64,000 bases of DNA from Avena insularis. Its lineage: Eukaryota > Streptophyta > Magnoliopsida > Poales > Poaceae. Below, in pieces: positions 43,466 through 54,715 of the stretch. The notes below the pieces were generated by a model. The model had not been told where the DNA came from, searched no databases, and worked only from the letters and a program-made list of their open reading frames with translations. Position numbers and translations under genes: made by a program. Location: NCBI GenBank assembly GCA_023614405.1, contig CM042694.1:134297711-134361710 (forward strand), in the 5' to 3' direction. Positions within the stretch are counted from its first letter, which is position 1. Each line of letters starts with the position of its first letter.

Positions 43466-43854
43466 TGACACTTACCCCAGCACTATGTTGTGAGGAATGC
43501 TCTTCCTCATAGTAGATGGTGCGAGGTTGATGTTATCGAAAGTGGATTCGCATGGAGGCATGGTGCGGATTTGAGGGACATCACTATGTTGTGAGGAATG
43601 CTCGTCCTCATAGTAGATGGTGCGAGGTTGATGTTACCGAAAGTGGATTCGCATGAAGGCATGGTGCAGATTTGAGAGCCACTTTCGGTAACATCAACCT
43701 CGCACCATCTACTATGAGGACGAGCATTCCTCACAAAGATGTCTCTCAAATCTGCACCATGCCTTCATGCGAATCCACTTTCGATAACATCAACCTCGCA
43801 CCATCTACTATGAGGACGAGCATTCCTCACAACATAGTGCTGGGGTAAGTGTCA
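43466..43854. repeat. 389-bp near-perfect palindrome
   Basis: The left arm has two tandem units of about 98 bp (CACTATGTTGTGAGGAATGC..AGATGGTGCGAGGTTGATGT..) and the right arm has the same two units inverted; the outermost bases TGACACTTACCCCAGCAC pair with GTGCTGGGGTAAGTGTCA. The loop, about 30 bases, is near 43649-43678. Transcripts would form a long hairpin. Located between the protease gene and the right subterminal repeats. Confidence 0.93.
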
Positions 43855-43987
43855 CAAAATAAATGCTGCCCAAAACACAAAAAGGAAATAGATAAAGGGA
43901 AAACAAAATAAAAATGAAAAATATACAAAATAAATCTCTGCCGCGGCACAAAAAGTGCCCAAAATGCTGCCGCCGCAGAGACGCATA

Positions 43988-44192
43988 GATCCCGGTTCGT
44001 ATTACGAACCGGGACAAATGCCCCTCCCCCTTTGCGACAGCCAGTGGCCACGTGGACCGCCCTTTTGTCCCGGTTCGCAGCCCAACCGGGACAAAAAGGT
44101 TGGGACTTTAATCCCAATTACCCCGTCCCGGTTGGGCAACCGGGACTAAAGCCCCTTACAATTCGGAATAATATGCCCTGTTTCTACTAGTG
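43988..44192. repeat. CACTA right subterminal repeats and TIR
   Basis: CCCGGTTCGTATTACGAACC palindrome at about 43992, further CCCGGTTCGCAGCCCAACCGG and GTCCCGGTTGGGCAACCGGG units, then CTGTTTCTACTAGTG at the end. Confidence 0.88.
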
Positions 44193-45687
44193 ATACAAGA
44201 TTGCTTATTGTGAGAACTAAATTTCGCTACCTCATGAGCCGCTTTGTTTGCTTCCCTTGGACAACCCTTAAAGGTCACTTTGTTAATGGTAATCGCCATA
44301 TCAACAATATCAGCAAAAATTGCAGAAGATTCACCCCACCATGACTGAGGTCCATTGCAGGCTTCAATAACTTCCAACGAATCAGACTCAGCAATAATAT
44401 TATTACAACCCAAATAGCTTGCTAGGGCTAACCCTTCTCGTATTGCAGATGCTTTAGAAAGCATAAACGAACCTGCATTGGTTAGTAGGAGACACTTTGC
44501 AACAATAAAGTTACCCTAGTAATCACGAATAACCGCTGTCGCCGTCCCTTCATTTGCTTCTGGGTAGAATGAAGCATCCACATTCACCTTAACTTGTCGA
44601 GGCTCTGGCTTGATCCAACTATCTGAGATAGAAGATATCTTATGATGAGTAGCCACAGCATTAGCTGTAACGGACAGGATTGACATCATACACTTTAACG
44701 GAGGCGGGATATCTTCATTACGTGTTCGGCAACGATGAAGGCACCACAAGTATCGGCAGGTGACAGAAACAAGTTCATGTAAGTTAATATGACTATACCT
44801 AGGTACTGGTTGGCTCTCATGTCGAAGTAAGTGTTTGATAAAGGCAGAACCAGCTCTATCCACTTGGAGGGCATCCTCTATTATTCCATAAATAACTAGT
44901 CTTCTCCACATATCTTCTGCTGGTTGGTATCGGAAGCAAAGATGTGTTATATCTTCCGCGGCTAGATTACAAATTGGGCATGACCCATTATTACCCACAT
45001 GCTAATTAGCCAAAATATACTTTAGAGGTAAAATACCATATAAAGCTCGCCACACATTTTTTTAACTTTGCTAGGTATAATGAGCTTCCAGAGAATTTTC
45101 CAAACCGGATTAGTCGCTGAGCTCCCAGGTAAAGCCAGCTGAGAAGCTCTCGGCCCAAATTGATGTTTCCATTGGAGGTGATATCCAGATCGAACAGCAT
45201 ATCGGCCATTCTTGGTGAAGTGCCATGCTATAAAATCACTGAACCCTTGCGTATTGATTGAAATTTGCAATATCCGGCCCACACCAACTGTGATGAAAAT
45301 ACTTTCCAGAAGTTGAGAATCCCATGTACCTGAGTATGGACAAATCAGATCGCTAACTTTTGTAATTACTGCATTACCTTGAGGGGTCGAGATCTTCCGA
45401 TCCGGGCTTGACAGAATCCATGGATCAGACCAGATGTTGATGGATTCTCCATCCCCTACTCTCCAAATTATACCTCTCTTGAGCATTGGTAGTACAGCAA
45501 GGATGCTTCTCCACATATATGAAGACCCAGATTTAAGGCCTGCCTTGAGTAAATCACCATATGGATAGTACTTTGCCCGAAGAACAGGAGCACATAACGA
45601 ATTGGGTTAAGTTACTAATTTCCAGCCTTGTTTTGCAAGCATCGCAAGGTTGAGAGATTGTAAATCTCTAAATCCCATGCCACCATC
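44193..45687 (-). pseudogene. L1-type LINE, 3' coding part (RT end, zf-RVT, RNase H)
   Basis: On the minus strand from the right: the end of reverse transcriptase GGMGFRDLQSLNLAMLAKQG (45687-45610), then the zf-RVT domain (IIWRVGDGESINIWSDPWIL, FIAWHFTKNGRYAVRSGYHL, WKILWKLIIPSKVK), a Cys/His cluster (GSCPICNLAAEDITHLCFRY), and a plant RNase H (KVNVDASFYPEANEGTATAV, then SKASAIREGLALASYLG, AESDSLEVIEACNGPQSWWG, CPREANKAAHEVAK). TAG stops at about 45004 and 44516, plus shifts, make it dead. The frame runs straight into the CACTA end at 44192, so the LINE 3' UTR and poly(A) are missing. The 5' part is replaced by the outer Gypsy element at 45688. Confidence 0.87.
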
Positions 45688-46176
45688 TGACGAGGGTTTA
45701 ACTCATCAATGCCCATTGCTATGGACTTGGGTTTTGGAGAAGGAGGGAGCGCTGGAGACATCTATCGGCAAGCAAACAAGAACACAGGAGACTCAAAGAT
45801 TTACCCAGGTTCAGGCCTCATAGAGGTCCCCACTCCTGCTTGTCTGCTCGTGGAATTATCAAAGGAATCGAAGATTACAATGGTGCGCAAATGCAATCTG
45901 GCGAGGGTTGTGGAAACTAGGGTTGCGTGTGTCCTCCTCGCCGCCCCCTCCTAGCCTTTATATAGATAGGCTAGGTCTCGGGTAGCAGGTCGAGTCAGTT
46001 ACATGTTAGGGTTTTCCCCTTTTAACTTGTTATCTTTAGCTTCTTCTTGTTCTTCAAGCAATCCAGAGTCCGTAGGTTACTCGAGTTCTTCATTTGGGCC
46101 TTGGTGACACCGTGGGCCTCTACGTATTCAGGCCGTATATACCAAGCTTGAGTACCTATAGAGTATACCCATGTCA
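45688..46176 (-). repeat. 3' LTR of the outer Gypsy element
   Basis: TGACGAGGGTTTAACTCATC to CCCATGTCA, 489 bp; similar to 49896-50375 and 62189-62668 along its length with many changes. A TATATAAAGG word on the minus strand lies near 45955-45965. Confidence 0.87.
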
Positions 46177-46190
46177 GTAGCCCCCGAGTG
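46177..46190 (-). other. Polypurine tract of the outer Gypsy element
   Basis: Minus strand CACTCGGGGGCTAC, right next to the LTR; identical to that of Gypsy-2 (50376-50389). A copy recurs at 46989-47002. Confidence 0.75.
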
Positions 46191-47337
46191 TCCAGTGGAA
46201 TCGCAGATTCGACAAGAGACTTTATGAAGCCTTTCGAGTGCATGACTAAGTATGTTTTTTGACTGCTATGTTTATGTCATAGGGATTGTTAATGTGCGTG
46301 CCTGATTTAACCGATGTACCGGTACCATTTAACTACCTTAGGGTAAAACAACGCCATCTACTCAAACTCGAGTCCCTGGACTCGAATCCGGAAAAGTGCT
46401 GGTGTAATTCGACTCAAGCCGCAGAGGTCTTACAGGAGTCGAATTCTAGTTATATGGGTGTGAGCACTCGACGCGTCCGTCAAGGCATGTTCATCGTACC
46501 TGTAGGCATGGATATATTTATGTTAGTGTGCAGCTAATGCGTTGCCAGGCCTTATTCAGATCTTATCTTCACGCTGTAAGCGTGGCATCCGAATTTTATC
46601 ATCATAGAGAAGATTCGGGTGACCCAGGAGACGCAGTCTCTTTGTAGGGAAAAATTATGAGGCAGTGTCGCCATAAACTTCGAGTGTGGATGTTATCAAC
46701 ACACAGTACTTTGTACAAATAATCATAGGGTCTTGTGACGCCCCTATAGAAGTAACCTCGAGTGCCTGGTTGAGTCGAAGACTCAGGCAGGGACTAAAGG
46801 ACTTTTGCGACTGATGTCGTCTTTTGTTTGCTTGTTTTAGTCGAATTTGTTTCCGGTGATCCCTATGGGAGTAACCCATGTCCATAGTCGAACCATGATT
46901 CGAGTGGTTGGGTTTGCCTTGATTGTCCATGTTCCTGCAAAAGAAGAAGAAAAAATCATAGGGTGCGCGACCAGTGCTCCCTATGGGAGTAGCCCCCGAG
47001 TGCTTGGTGGAGTCGAAGACTCGAGCAAGGACTAAAGTAGTCGAAGTCTTCTGCTGCGTAGATTTGATGACATCAATGCTGACGATTTCATGACCTCAGT
47101 TGCCCGCGTGAGCGAGTTTGACGGGACGTGACGAGCGGTGGGTCCCACTCCCTGACTTTGATTTGATCGGGCGTGCATAATCTTTATTTTAACTGCGCCT
47201 CCTCGATTTCTACATGTAATGGGAGTAGTGGGGGGACGGTTTGCGTTTTAGCTCTTCCACGTGTTGAGCACGATGAACGCCACGCATCTGGTAGGGTTTT
47301 TCTAGGCCGTTGGATTGCATCTTCCAGGGGTTAGGTA
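46191..47337. other. Outer Gypsy spacer with decoy PPT block
   Basis: No gene. Contains GGGTGCGCGACCAGTGCTCC followed by CTATGGGAGTAGCCCCCGAG near 46960-47002, and the partial relatives GGGTCTTGTGACGCCCCTAT near 46728 and ATCCCTATGGGAGTAACCC near 46858. Confidence 0.65.
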
Positions 47338-49890
47338 GTGATGCTGCGACAGAAAAATTCACATCTGCTTTCGTTCATCCTTTGCCTTCATCGCCATTTC
47401 CGTTGCTCCTCTGCTTTCTCTACACTCTTGTCTTCCGCGGCGCTAGACCAGCTCCGCACATTTCCTAGCTACTTCCTCCGGTCGCATCACCGCTGCGTAA
47501 TAGGGAAGAAGAAAGGAGGTGTTGCGGCCGATTCCGCGGCTACCGCTGCTGCGGTGAAGAAGAAAGGCAGCTCTGCCACTGCGGGCACCAGCACCGCCGC
47601 CGGTGGGAAGAAGAAGGGCACAGGCACCCGCGTCATGAATGGCGTGTGGCGTCCATCCGTCATCAAGTCCTCTGATCTTCGTCATCTTCGCCAAGACGGA
47701 GTGTTGTCCGTCGCAGTCGTCGACGCGCGCGTCCCCGGCGGCGAGGTAATCCCCTCTCCTCCTGCCGGTTTTCGAGTGATGTTTCTAGCGTTCATCATTC
47801 GCGGCCTCTCTTTGCCCCTACATCCTTTCTTCAGGGGCCTTCTTTGTTTTTACGGGCTCCAGCTCCATCAGCTGTCCCCCAACTCCATCCGCCATGTAGC
47901 TTGCTACATCACCCTCTGCGAGTGTTGGCTCGGTATCGAGCCGTATTTCGGTCTCTTCAAGCGCCTCTTCAAATTGAAACGTCAATCGGCATCTGGTTCT
48001 GTAGTCTATGATGTAGGCGGCTGCGGAATCCATGTCGATCCATCCGCCACATATTTCGACATCAAGCTGATGATGTTCGTCCAAGGGTAGAGGGACAAGT
48101 GGTTCTACGTGCGTGACCAGAAGGCCGACGGAGACCACTTCGGACTCGCGCCCTTTGACCCCTCGACGCCATGCAAGAGGGGCGCTCCTGGAAAAATGTG
48201 GTTATGCCCAGCGAAGCTGTGGAGACAGATGTGCTATACGAACACGTCTGCAACCTCGAGAGTCGCATAGGCAAAGAGGAAGGAGGTTGCGCCCTCATTC
48301 GCACGTGGCTGTGGCGTCGCGTCTAGCCCCTGCAGGCCAGAGTCCACCCCATGTTTCAGTGGGCTAGCGCTAACAATGCGCTCGCGTGTCTGCCGATGGC
48401 ATGTCCGCGAGTGAGGTAGATAAAAGGGTTCGACTGGTTACTAGGTACACCATCAAGGACGTGCTCCCCAGTGAACCAGTTGTTCCTCCGTTCGATGCTG
48501 CTAACCCTCCTCCTGAGGTATAGTTGTGCTACGAAGTAGCTTAGTTTGTTGATTGCTTCTTTGATGTTTCTTATCTTTGTGCTGAATTGTTGTCTGTATG
48601 CAGGATTGGGCGGTGTCACCCTGTATCCCCCCTCTCCCTGAGGGGGTTATCCCTCGCAAAGCCTTGGAAGAGGACGAGTCGGAGTCGACCGTCTCATCTG
48701 ATGTGGAGGAGGAAGCCCCCGAGTCCGGTAGTCCGGATACTCGCAAGCGTTCGCGCAGCAAGGATTCCGATGCGTCGTCTCCTTCGACTCCGGAAGGTGC
48801 AGACGTTGGTGCGGAGTCGCCGATCCCTGCCATTCCTGTGAGTGCCGTGGCGCCCTCTCTTCGCAAGAAGATGCGACTGCCAAAGGAGTCCTCGTCAGAG
48901 TCGGGGGAGCCAACCTTTGACTTTGATAAGTTTGATTGGTAAGTATTTGAATCTTCCTTTTTGGTTCTTCTTTGCAGTTGCCTTTTCTTGATGTTGATTT
49001 TATCTTGCAGTCAGCAGGCGTCGTCATCTTCTGGCGACATCCAATTTTTGAAAGAATCTGGAGCCGCGACCTCTAGAGCCAAGAAAGAGGTTGAGCGTGC
49101 TCCTTCTCCTCCATCGGCGGCCCACTCCGGGCACAACTCATCAAGCTCTCCACATGATGGGGAGCATCAGATGGTTGCCCGGATAACTGCACACCAGTCG
49201 ACTTCGGAGTCACTGGAGGATCATGTGAGTGTAGCCTCTCTTCTTCTCGTGCTGCAGTCAATTTTGCCTATGGCATCTGCTGACTTTGTTGTTTTCTTTT
49301 TTGTGATAGCTCCTTGTGAAAGAAGCCGCTCATCTGGCGGACCAGGTGCTTGCGATGGGTCGCCGACATGCAATGCTGGATACGCGATATCGCGTAGTGG
49401 AAAGTAAGTGCCTTTTTCTTCTCGTTCTTCTACATTGTTGTCCTGTAGTCGACTGATAGTCAATCCCTGTTGTGCTGTTTTGCGGCTGAACATAATGCCC
49501 TTCTTCGCGACGCCGCTGCCATGGAAAAGACGCTCGCCGCGGCTGTGAAGAGTCGCGATGAGGCAATCATGGTACGTGATGAGGCGCAAAAGCGCGAAGA
49601 GGATCTGCGTGCTTCCATCACAGCTAGGGAGAAGTTGTTCGAGGAACAACTTTTCTCAATCGCCAAGGCTCTCTCAGGTATTCCCTTGTGTGAATTTGTG
49701 GTGCTTTCTTCTGCTTTTCGAATTTGCTATTGGTGCTGACTCTTGAACCGCTACATGTTTGCAGATGCCAATGATTTGAGCTTTGACCCTTAGGCCCTCC
49801 GCCGTGATGATGCCTTGGCGGGTGCTGTTGCAGCAGTCGAGGATCCCAGCTCTGCCGTGCGAAAGACGCTCTCCAAGCCCAATGACGTAC

Positions 49891-49895
49891 TCAGT
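49891..49895. repeat. TSD of Gypsy-2, left
   Basis: TCAGT, repeated at 62669-62673. Confidence 0.93.
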
Positions 49896-50375
49896 TGACA
49901 AGGTTTAATCTCGTCAATGCCCATTGTTATGGACTTGGGTTTTTAAGAAGATGGGGATGCTGGAGATCGTGGCACGGTTAACAGACAAGCAACCAGGGGA
50001 CACGAGATTTACCCAGGTTCAGGCCCCCGGAGGGAAAACCCTACTCCTGCTTGTCTGCTCTTTTATTACGGCGGAACCAAATCTTACAGGGTGCGTAGAT
50101 TCGATCTGGCATGGAGGTGTGTATGTCATGTGTAATCGTCGTCCTCCTCGTTGGACCCTTCTAGCCTTTATATATGAGGAGGCTAGGTCTCGGGTGCCAA
50201 TACGAGTAGGTTACAAGTTGTATTCAAACTCTAGTCTTGCTCTCCAAGGATCCGAAGGCGTCATGGGCCTGGGCCACCCGAAAATCTTCATGGGCCGGCG
50301 TATATCTGCCGTGGGCCTTCCTTGGGCTGGACCAGGTATGCTGAAGTTACGTACCCGTAGGGTATAACCATGTCA
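49896..50375 (-). repeat. 3' LTR of Gypsy-2
   Basis: TGACAAGGTTTAATCTCGTC to ACCATGTCA, 480 bp. Matches 62189-62668. Confidence 0.94.
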
Positions 50376-50389
50376 GTAGCCCCCGAGTG
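50376..50389 (-). other. Polypurine tract of Gypsy-2
   Basis: Minus strand CACTCGGGGGCTAC adjoining the LTR. Confidence 0.78.
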
Positions 50390-51635
50390 TTCAGTCGAAT
50401 CGTAGATTCGGCTGAGGACTCTTCAATCCTTCGGTGCAGCTCATCTTTCAAGAGAATGTGTAGGGATTGTTGATGCGTGTGCACGACTCTCGGCGGATCG
50501 GTCGATTAAGCATCTTAGGACAAAACAACACGATCTTCTTCAGGTTGAGTCCCTCAACTCGGCTGGAACATATCTTTGGCGTAATTCAACTCGGGCGGAG
50601 GACTTACGGAGTGGAATTCCGGTGATTTTAATTGGTGTACCCCAGCGTCCGTCGGGATTTTCATCACGCTGTTGGCATGGATTTATACTAGCGAGGCGCT
50701 TGATCGTGTGCGTTGCCAGGCCATCAGATGATATCTGTAGGTCTTATCTTTGCGTCGCAGACGCAGCATCCGAATGTTTATCACCGCGGAGGTGTTTCGG
50801 GTGGCCAAGGAGGTCGTTGCTCACTTAGCGTTAATTAGGGCAGAGTTGCCGAAAAAGTTTGTATGCTGATCCGAAGGATCGCAGTCGAAGAGTTCATAGG
50901 GTGCGCGACCAGCGCTCCCTATGGGAGTAGCCCCCAAGTGTCTGTTCGAGTCGTAGACTCAAACGGAGACTTTTAGTTCAAGCATTGTTTCAATCATTAA
51001 GTCCGAAGGACTCGAAAATTTTCGGATACGTGAATCCATCCTCCCTATGGGAGTAGCCCCCGAGTCCGTAGTGGAGTCGTAGACTCGACGTAGGACTCGA
51101 AGATCTTGTGTGTGCGCGACCGGCGCTCCAGTTTGGAGTAGCCCCCGAGTGTCTGGCGGAGTCGTAGACTCGGGCAGAGACTCGAGTCTGGTATCGTACA
51201 GTTGTAGTAGGAAATCTCGTGGGCGTACCGCTGACCCGGAAGTACATCGGGTGCGCGACCAGCGCTCCTGATAGGAGTAGCCCCCAAGTATTCAGTCGAA
51301 TCGTAGATTCGAGTGAGTACTTTTAGCTGTGGAGCCAAAGTGGTGCTAGTATAGCTTTTGATGACGTCAGTGCTGACGATCGATGACCTCAAGCGTCTGC
51401 TACGCCAGAGGTGACTTGACTGGACGAAGCGTGGGTCCCACTTCCTGACTTTGAATTGACTGGTCACGCGCGGCGTGGAGATGATTACGGCGTCTCCTCG
51501 ATTTCCGCACGTAGTGGACGGCGTGGTAACGACGGTTCGTCGTGATGCTGACACGTGTACGGCCAGATATACTGTTGGCGTTAGGTCTTCTCGATGGATG
51601 GCTCACGTGCGTCGTCTTCGCTGTTATAATCCCTG
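50390..51635. repeat. Gypsy-2 spacer with PPT-like array
   Basis: Four more copies of GTAGCCCCC(A/G)AGT lie at 50927-50940, 51053-51066, 51138-51151 and 51277-51290. Most are preceded by GTGCGCGACC(A/G)GCGCTCC and followed by GAGTCGTAGACTC, so a block of about 80-120 bp is repeated. No coding. The region should also contain the promoter of the antisense gene (start at 51777). Confidence 0.8.
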
Positions 51636-51776
51636 GTGAAATCGTGGTTTGTTTTCACCGCACCAGTTCTTGTGTTTTACTGCTCCCTCGTTCTTGAGTT
51701 GTTCTTGCTGCGCGCTGAGAGTTTTCTCCACATTGCCTTTGTCTTTCTTCGTTGGCAACGCCGGCGCCGCCGTAGC

Positions 51777-54556
51777 ATGATGGGGAAACCAAAGAAGTCT
51801 TCATCTGCGGTTGGGACCAGCGCCGCCGGAGGAAAGAAGGGCACCGCCGCTTCTCGCGTCACCGACGGTGGCTGGCGGCGATCAGAAACGCGGGAGAGCG
51901 ATCTTCGCAAACTGCATGAGCGGAGCCTGATCCCGCAAGATAGGGAGGTCGTCAAACTCCCCGGCAATGAGGTAATCCCCCGTCCCCCATCTGGGTTCCG
52001 GGTTATGTTTGTTGCCTTCGTGATTCGCGGGTTTTCTTTTCCGGTCCACGACTTCCTTCGTGGACTGCTCTTCTTCTATGGGGTTCAACTCCATCATCTG
52101 TCTCCCAACTCCCTTCTCCACATTGCGTGTTTTATCACGCTTTGCGAGTGTTGGCTTGGCATTGAGCCGCACTTTGGCCTCTTCCGAAAGTTGTATTCCG
52201 TGAAGAGGCAGTCTGGTTCGGATGGTGTGTATCCCATTGGGGGTTTCATCATCTCTCTCAGTCCCAATGTGCAATTATTTTCCTTTTCCATGTCCGAATC
52301 TGTCCAGTACTGGCAGAGGAAATGGTTTTACATCCGTGACTCCGTACTTCCTGGGCAAGATTTTGGTCTCGTTCCTTTTGACCCCTCCCAATTGATTGAG
52401 AAGAAAAGATCCTGGAAAAATCAAATCTTAGACGGTGAGGTGGCGGAGATAGAGGCCCTGTACCGTCGTGTGGAGGAGCTCCAACTGATTCCTGAGAAGG
52501 AGGTGAATGGTGTCGACATCATCCGGACGTTTCTTGAGCGTCGGGTGCAGCCTCTTCAGGCGAGGGCGCACCCGATGTTTCTTTACTCTGGGCGCCGTGA
52601 TCCGACGAGGGTTTCGAGTGAGAAGATCTCCGAGGTGGACCTTAACAAGGCTCTTCGCGCGCTGTTGAAGTTCAAGGCCGACGAAAAAATCCCGGGGAAG
52701 TCGTTGACTCCTCCCTTTTCTTCAACATTGGTCGTACCAAAGGTGTAGATTTGCGCACGTAGTGCTTCCCTTTTGTTTTGTCAGTTGTGTACTTGTGTCC
52801 TTTGTTTGCTAACAAAGTTTCTTCTCATCTTGTAGACCTTCAAAGTGCCGGGCATGGCACCACCATTGCCCGAAAGGTATCCGAATGCCCTGGATAATGA
52901 AGTGGTGGATTCCGTGTCCGAGCTTCCGTCGGCGCGATCTCCGGCGGAGGATGCCGACGAGTCGGGTGAGGATCATTCGCTCGAACGATCACTGAGCTCT
53001 AGCGAGTCATCAGATGCCTCGACTCCTCCGACTCCCAGGAATCCTCTGTGTCTTGAGCGTCATGATGATGTTCAGGGGGGTTCTTCCTCTCCCCTTCCTG
53101 TCATTCCTGTGCGGGCTGTTGCTCCGCACCCGCCAGCAAAGCGGAAGAAGGAAGAAAAGAAGGAGGAGAAGAAGGAAGAAAAGAAGGAGGAGAAGAGGGC
53201 CCGAAGGGCTTCTCCTATCTTCGACCTGAGCGCGTTGGGCTCGTAAGTGTTCTTGTTGCCACTGTTGTCTTTTGTTTCCTTGTTATTTTTGCGCTTGTGT
53301 TGATTGATTCGTATGTAGGCAATCCTCCGACGGCTCCAGTGATGGTGCGGGAGAGATGATGGGGGAGTCGAACATTGCGTCGCCTCCTCCTCAGACGGTG
53401 GCGACTTCGGGTGGTGCTGCGCCAGTTCCTCTTGTGCAGGAGAGGCTGGTGGTTGCGCCTCAGAATGTCGCAGCGGGCTCTGGGTTCGGAGCACGTAAGT
53501 TTTCCTGCTGGATGTTACGGGGGGAGCCCCCGAGCGTCTTCGTGTGCTGATGTTGTTTATGCTTCTTTGTGTTGGGCGTAGCCCCCAAGTCCTGCTCTTA
53601 CTATTATTGCCTGGTGTTGTAGCCTTTTGTCCAAGAGGCCAAGCGGCTGGTGGAGGAACGCCTGACGCTGGAGGCGAAACTGCGACAGCTTCAAGGTATT
53701 CGTCTGCCTTGTAGTACTTCTCTTGCTTATCCTGGTCCTGTTCTTTGACACTTGCTTGTTGTAAATGCAGAGGAGCATAACGACTCTCTCCGTGAGGTTG
53801 ATGCTCTGAAGAAGAGCCTTGGCCAATCGGAGTGTCAGAAGAGCGCCTTGAGCTGGAGCTGACGAAGGCAGCCGAAGCGAAAGAGCGTCTGCAGCAGGAA
53901 GCCGCAGGTCGTGAGGAGCAGCTGGCCACCGTTGCGGCTGCTCGTGAAGTAGGGGTGGCGGAGAAGCTCATGGCTGCTGCCAAGGCTATTTCGGGTGAGC
54001 GCTAGCTTTTGTACTTGCTTCTTTTTCTTCGGATCTTCTTCTATGTTGCCTTTCTTCATGTTTTCTTCTTTTTTGTCTCAGATGCCGCAGGCATCGAGTT
54101 TACATGCTTTCTGGAGCACGGAGTGCTCTAGATGATGCCATCAGAGCGGTCGAAGACCGCCGCAAACACCGTCGTCAACTCCCTTGCCAAGGCGAAGAGG
54201 TCCTTGGTCGCTTCTACCAGGAGCTCTTCCCAAGGGCGATCCCTTGAAGGCGTGGGTGCTCTGGCGAGCTCTGTACAGAGCGCTGCAGATACAAGCGCAA
54301 GCAGAAGGGCATCGGCGCGTCCGTCGGGCTGGCGATGGCCATGGCGGCTGGGGCGGAGCTGGACCTGCCCCAGATCACTTCTCGGATGCCGACGGCTGCG
54401 GATGGATCAGAGGTAGCCTTCGCTGCCTATTCCGCTCGCTGCAGACGATATGGGCCCAAGCTCATTGACTTGCTGTCTGAGTACGCGCTGCGGCAGCAAG
54501 GCGAGGCCAAAGCTAGGCAGTCTGGCTCTGAGGCGACTCAGTATCCTGCGCCTTAG
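51777..54556 (+). CDS. Antisense gene of Gypsy-2 (Transposase_28 domain + coiled coil)
   Basis: Opposite to gag-pol. Exon 1, ATG at 51777 (MMGKPKKSSSAVG), to about 52742 is open: Transposase_28 region GNEVIPRPPSGFRVMFVAFV, RGFSFPVHDFLRGLLFFYGV, LHIACFITLCECWLGIEPHF, then QYWQRKWFYIRD and a helical part EIEALYRRVEELQLIPEKEV. Further exons by GT-AG: 52836-53242 (acidic, Ser-rich, then a K-K-E-E repeat and a basic end; donor GTAAGT), 53320-53494 (donor GTAAGT), 53623-53695, 53771-53994 (coiled coil; an internal shift near 53835), 54082-54556 (AKAKRSLVA.., shifts; stop TAG). Resembles a nuclear structural or adaptor protein more than an enzyme. Function unknown. A long ORF on the opposite strand (53072-53983) is only its shadow. 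Confidence 0.8.
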
Positions 54557-54715
54557 GCATAGGAGATGTAGGGTAGTATGTAGTTTACTTTTGCTATAAA
54601 TATCTTTTGTAGCACCATCCTTGTGCCACGCAGTGGCCTTATTTAATGAATTCCTCTGAGTTGAGCTCTATCCTTGGCTGAATGTCTGTGTGCCTTCTTT
54701 TTTCTGCTGCTATAG

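Larger units (their letters stand above)
31815..44192. mobile_element. CACTA (En/Spm) DNA transposon, Caspar-like
   Basis: Ends CACTAGTAGAAAAA (31815-31828) and the inverse CTGTTTCTACTAGTG (44178-44192). Inside both ends are many CCCGGTTCG/CGAACCGGG subterminal repeats, the binding sites for the transposase of this group. It carries two genes on the plus strand: a TNP2-like transposase (32359-35687, full of stops) and a second gene of Transposase_24 type with Ulp1-like protease exons (39518-43351). 12.4 kb. The 3-bp TSD expected for CACTA is not seen: TAC on the left, ATA on the right. The element is immobile without a helper. Internal repeats at 36650-37010 and 38020-38250 hint at a composite origin. 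Confidence 0.9.

Noticed and set aside
51045..51554. 169-residue minus-strand ORF
   Set aside because: Crosses the PPT-like repeat block; no family motif.
53072..53983. 303-residue minus-strand ORF
   Set aside because: Shadow of the antisense gene exons on the plus strand; composition is Ser/Arg/Pro-rich without domain, and it crosses the introns of the real gene.
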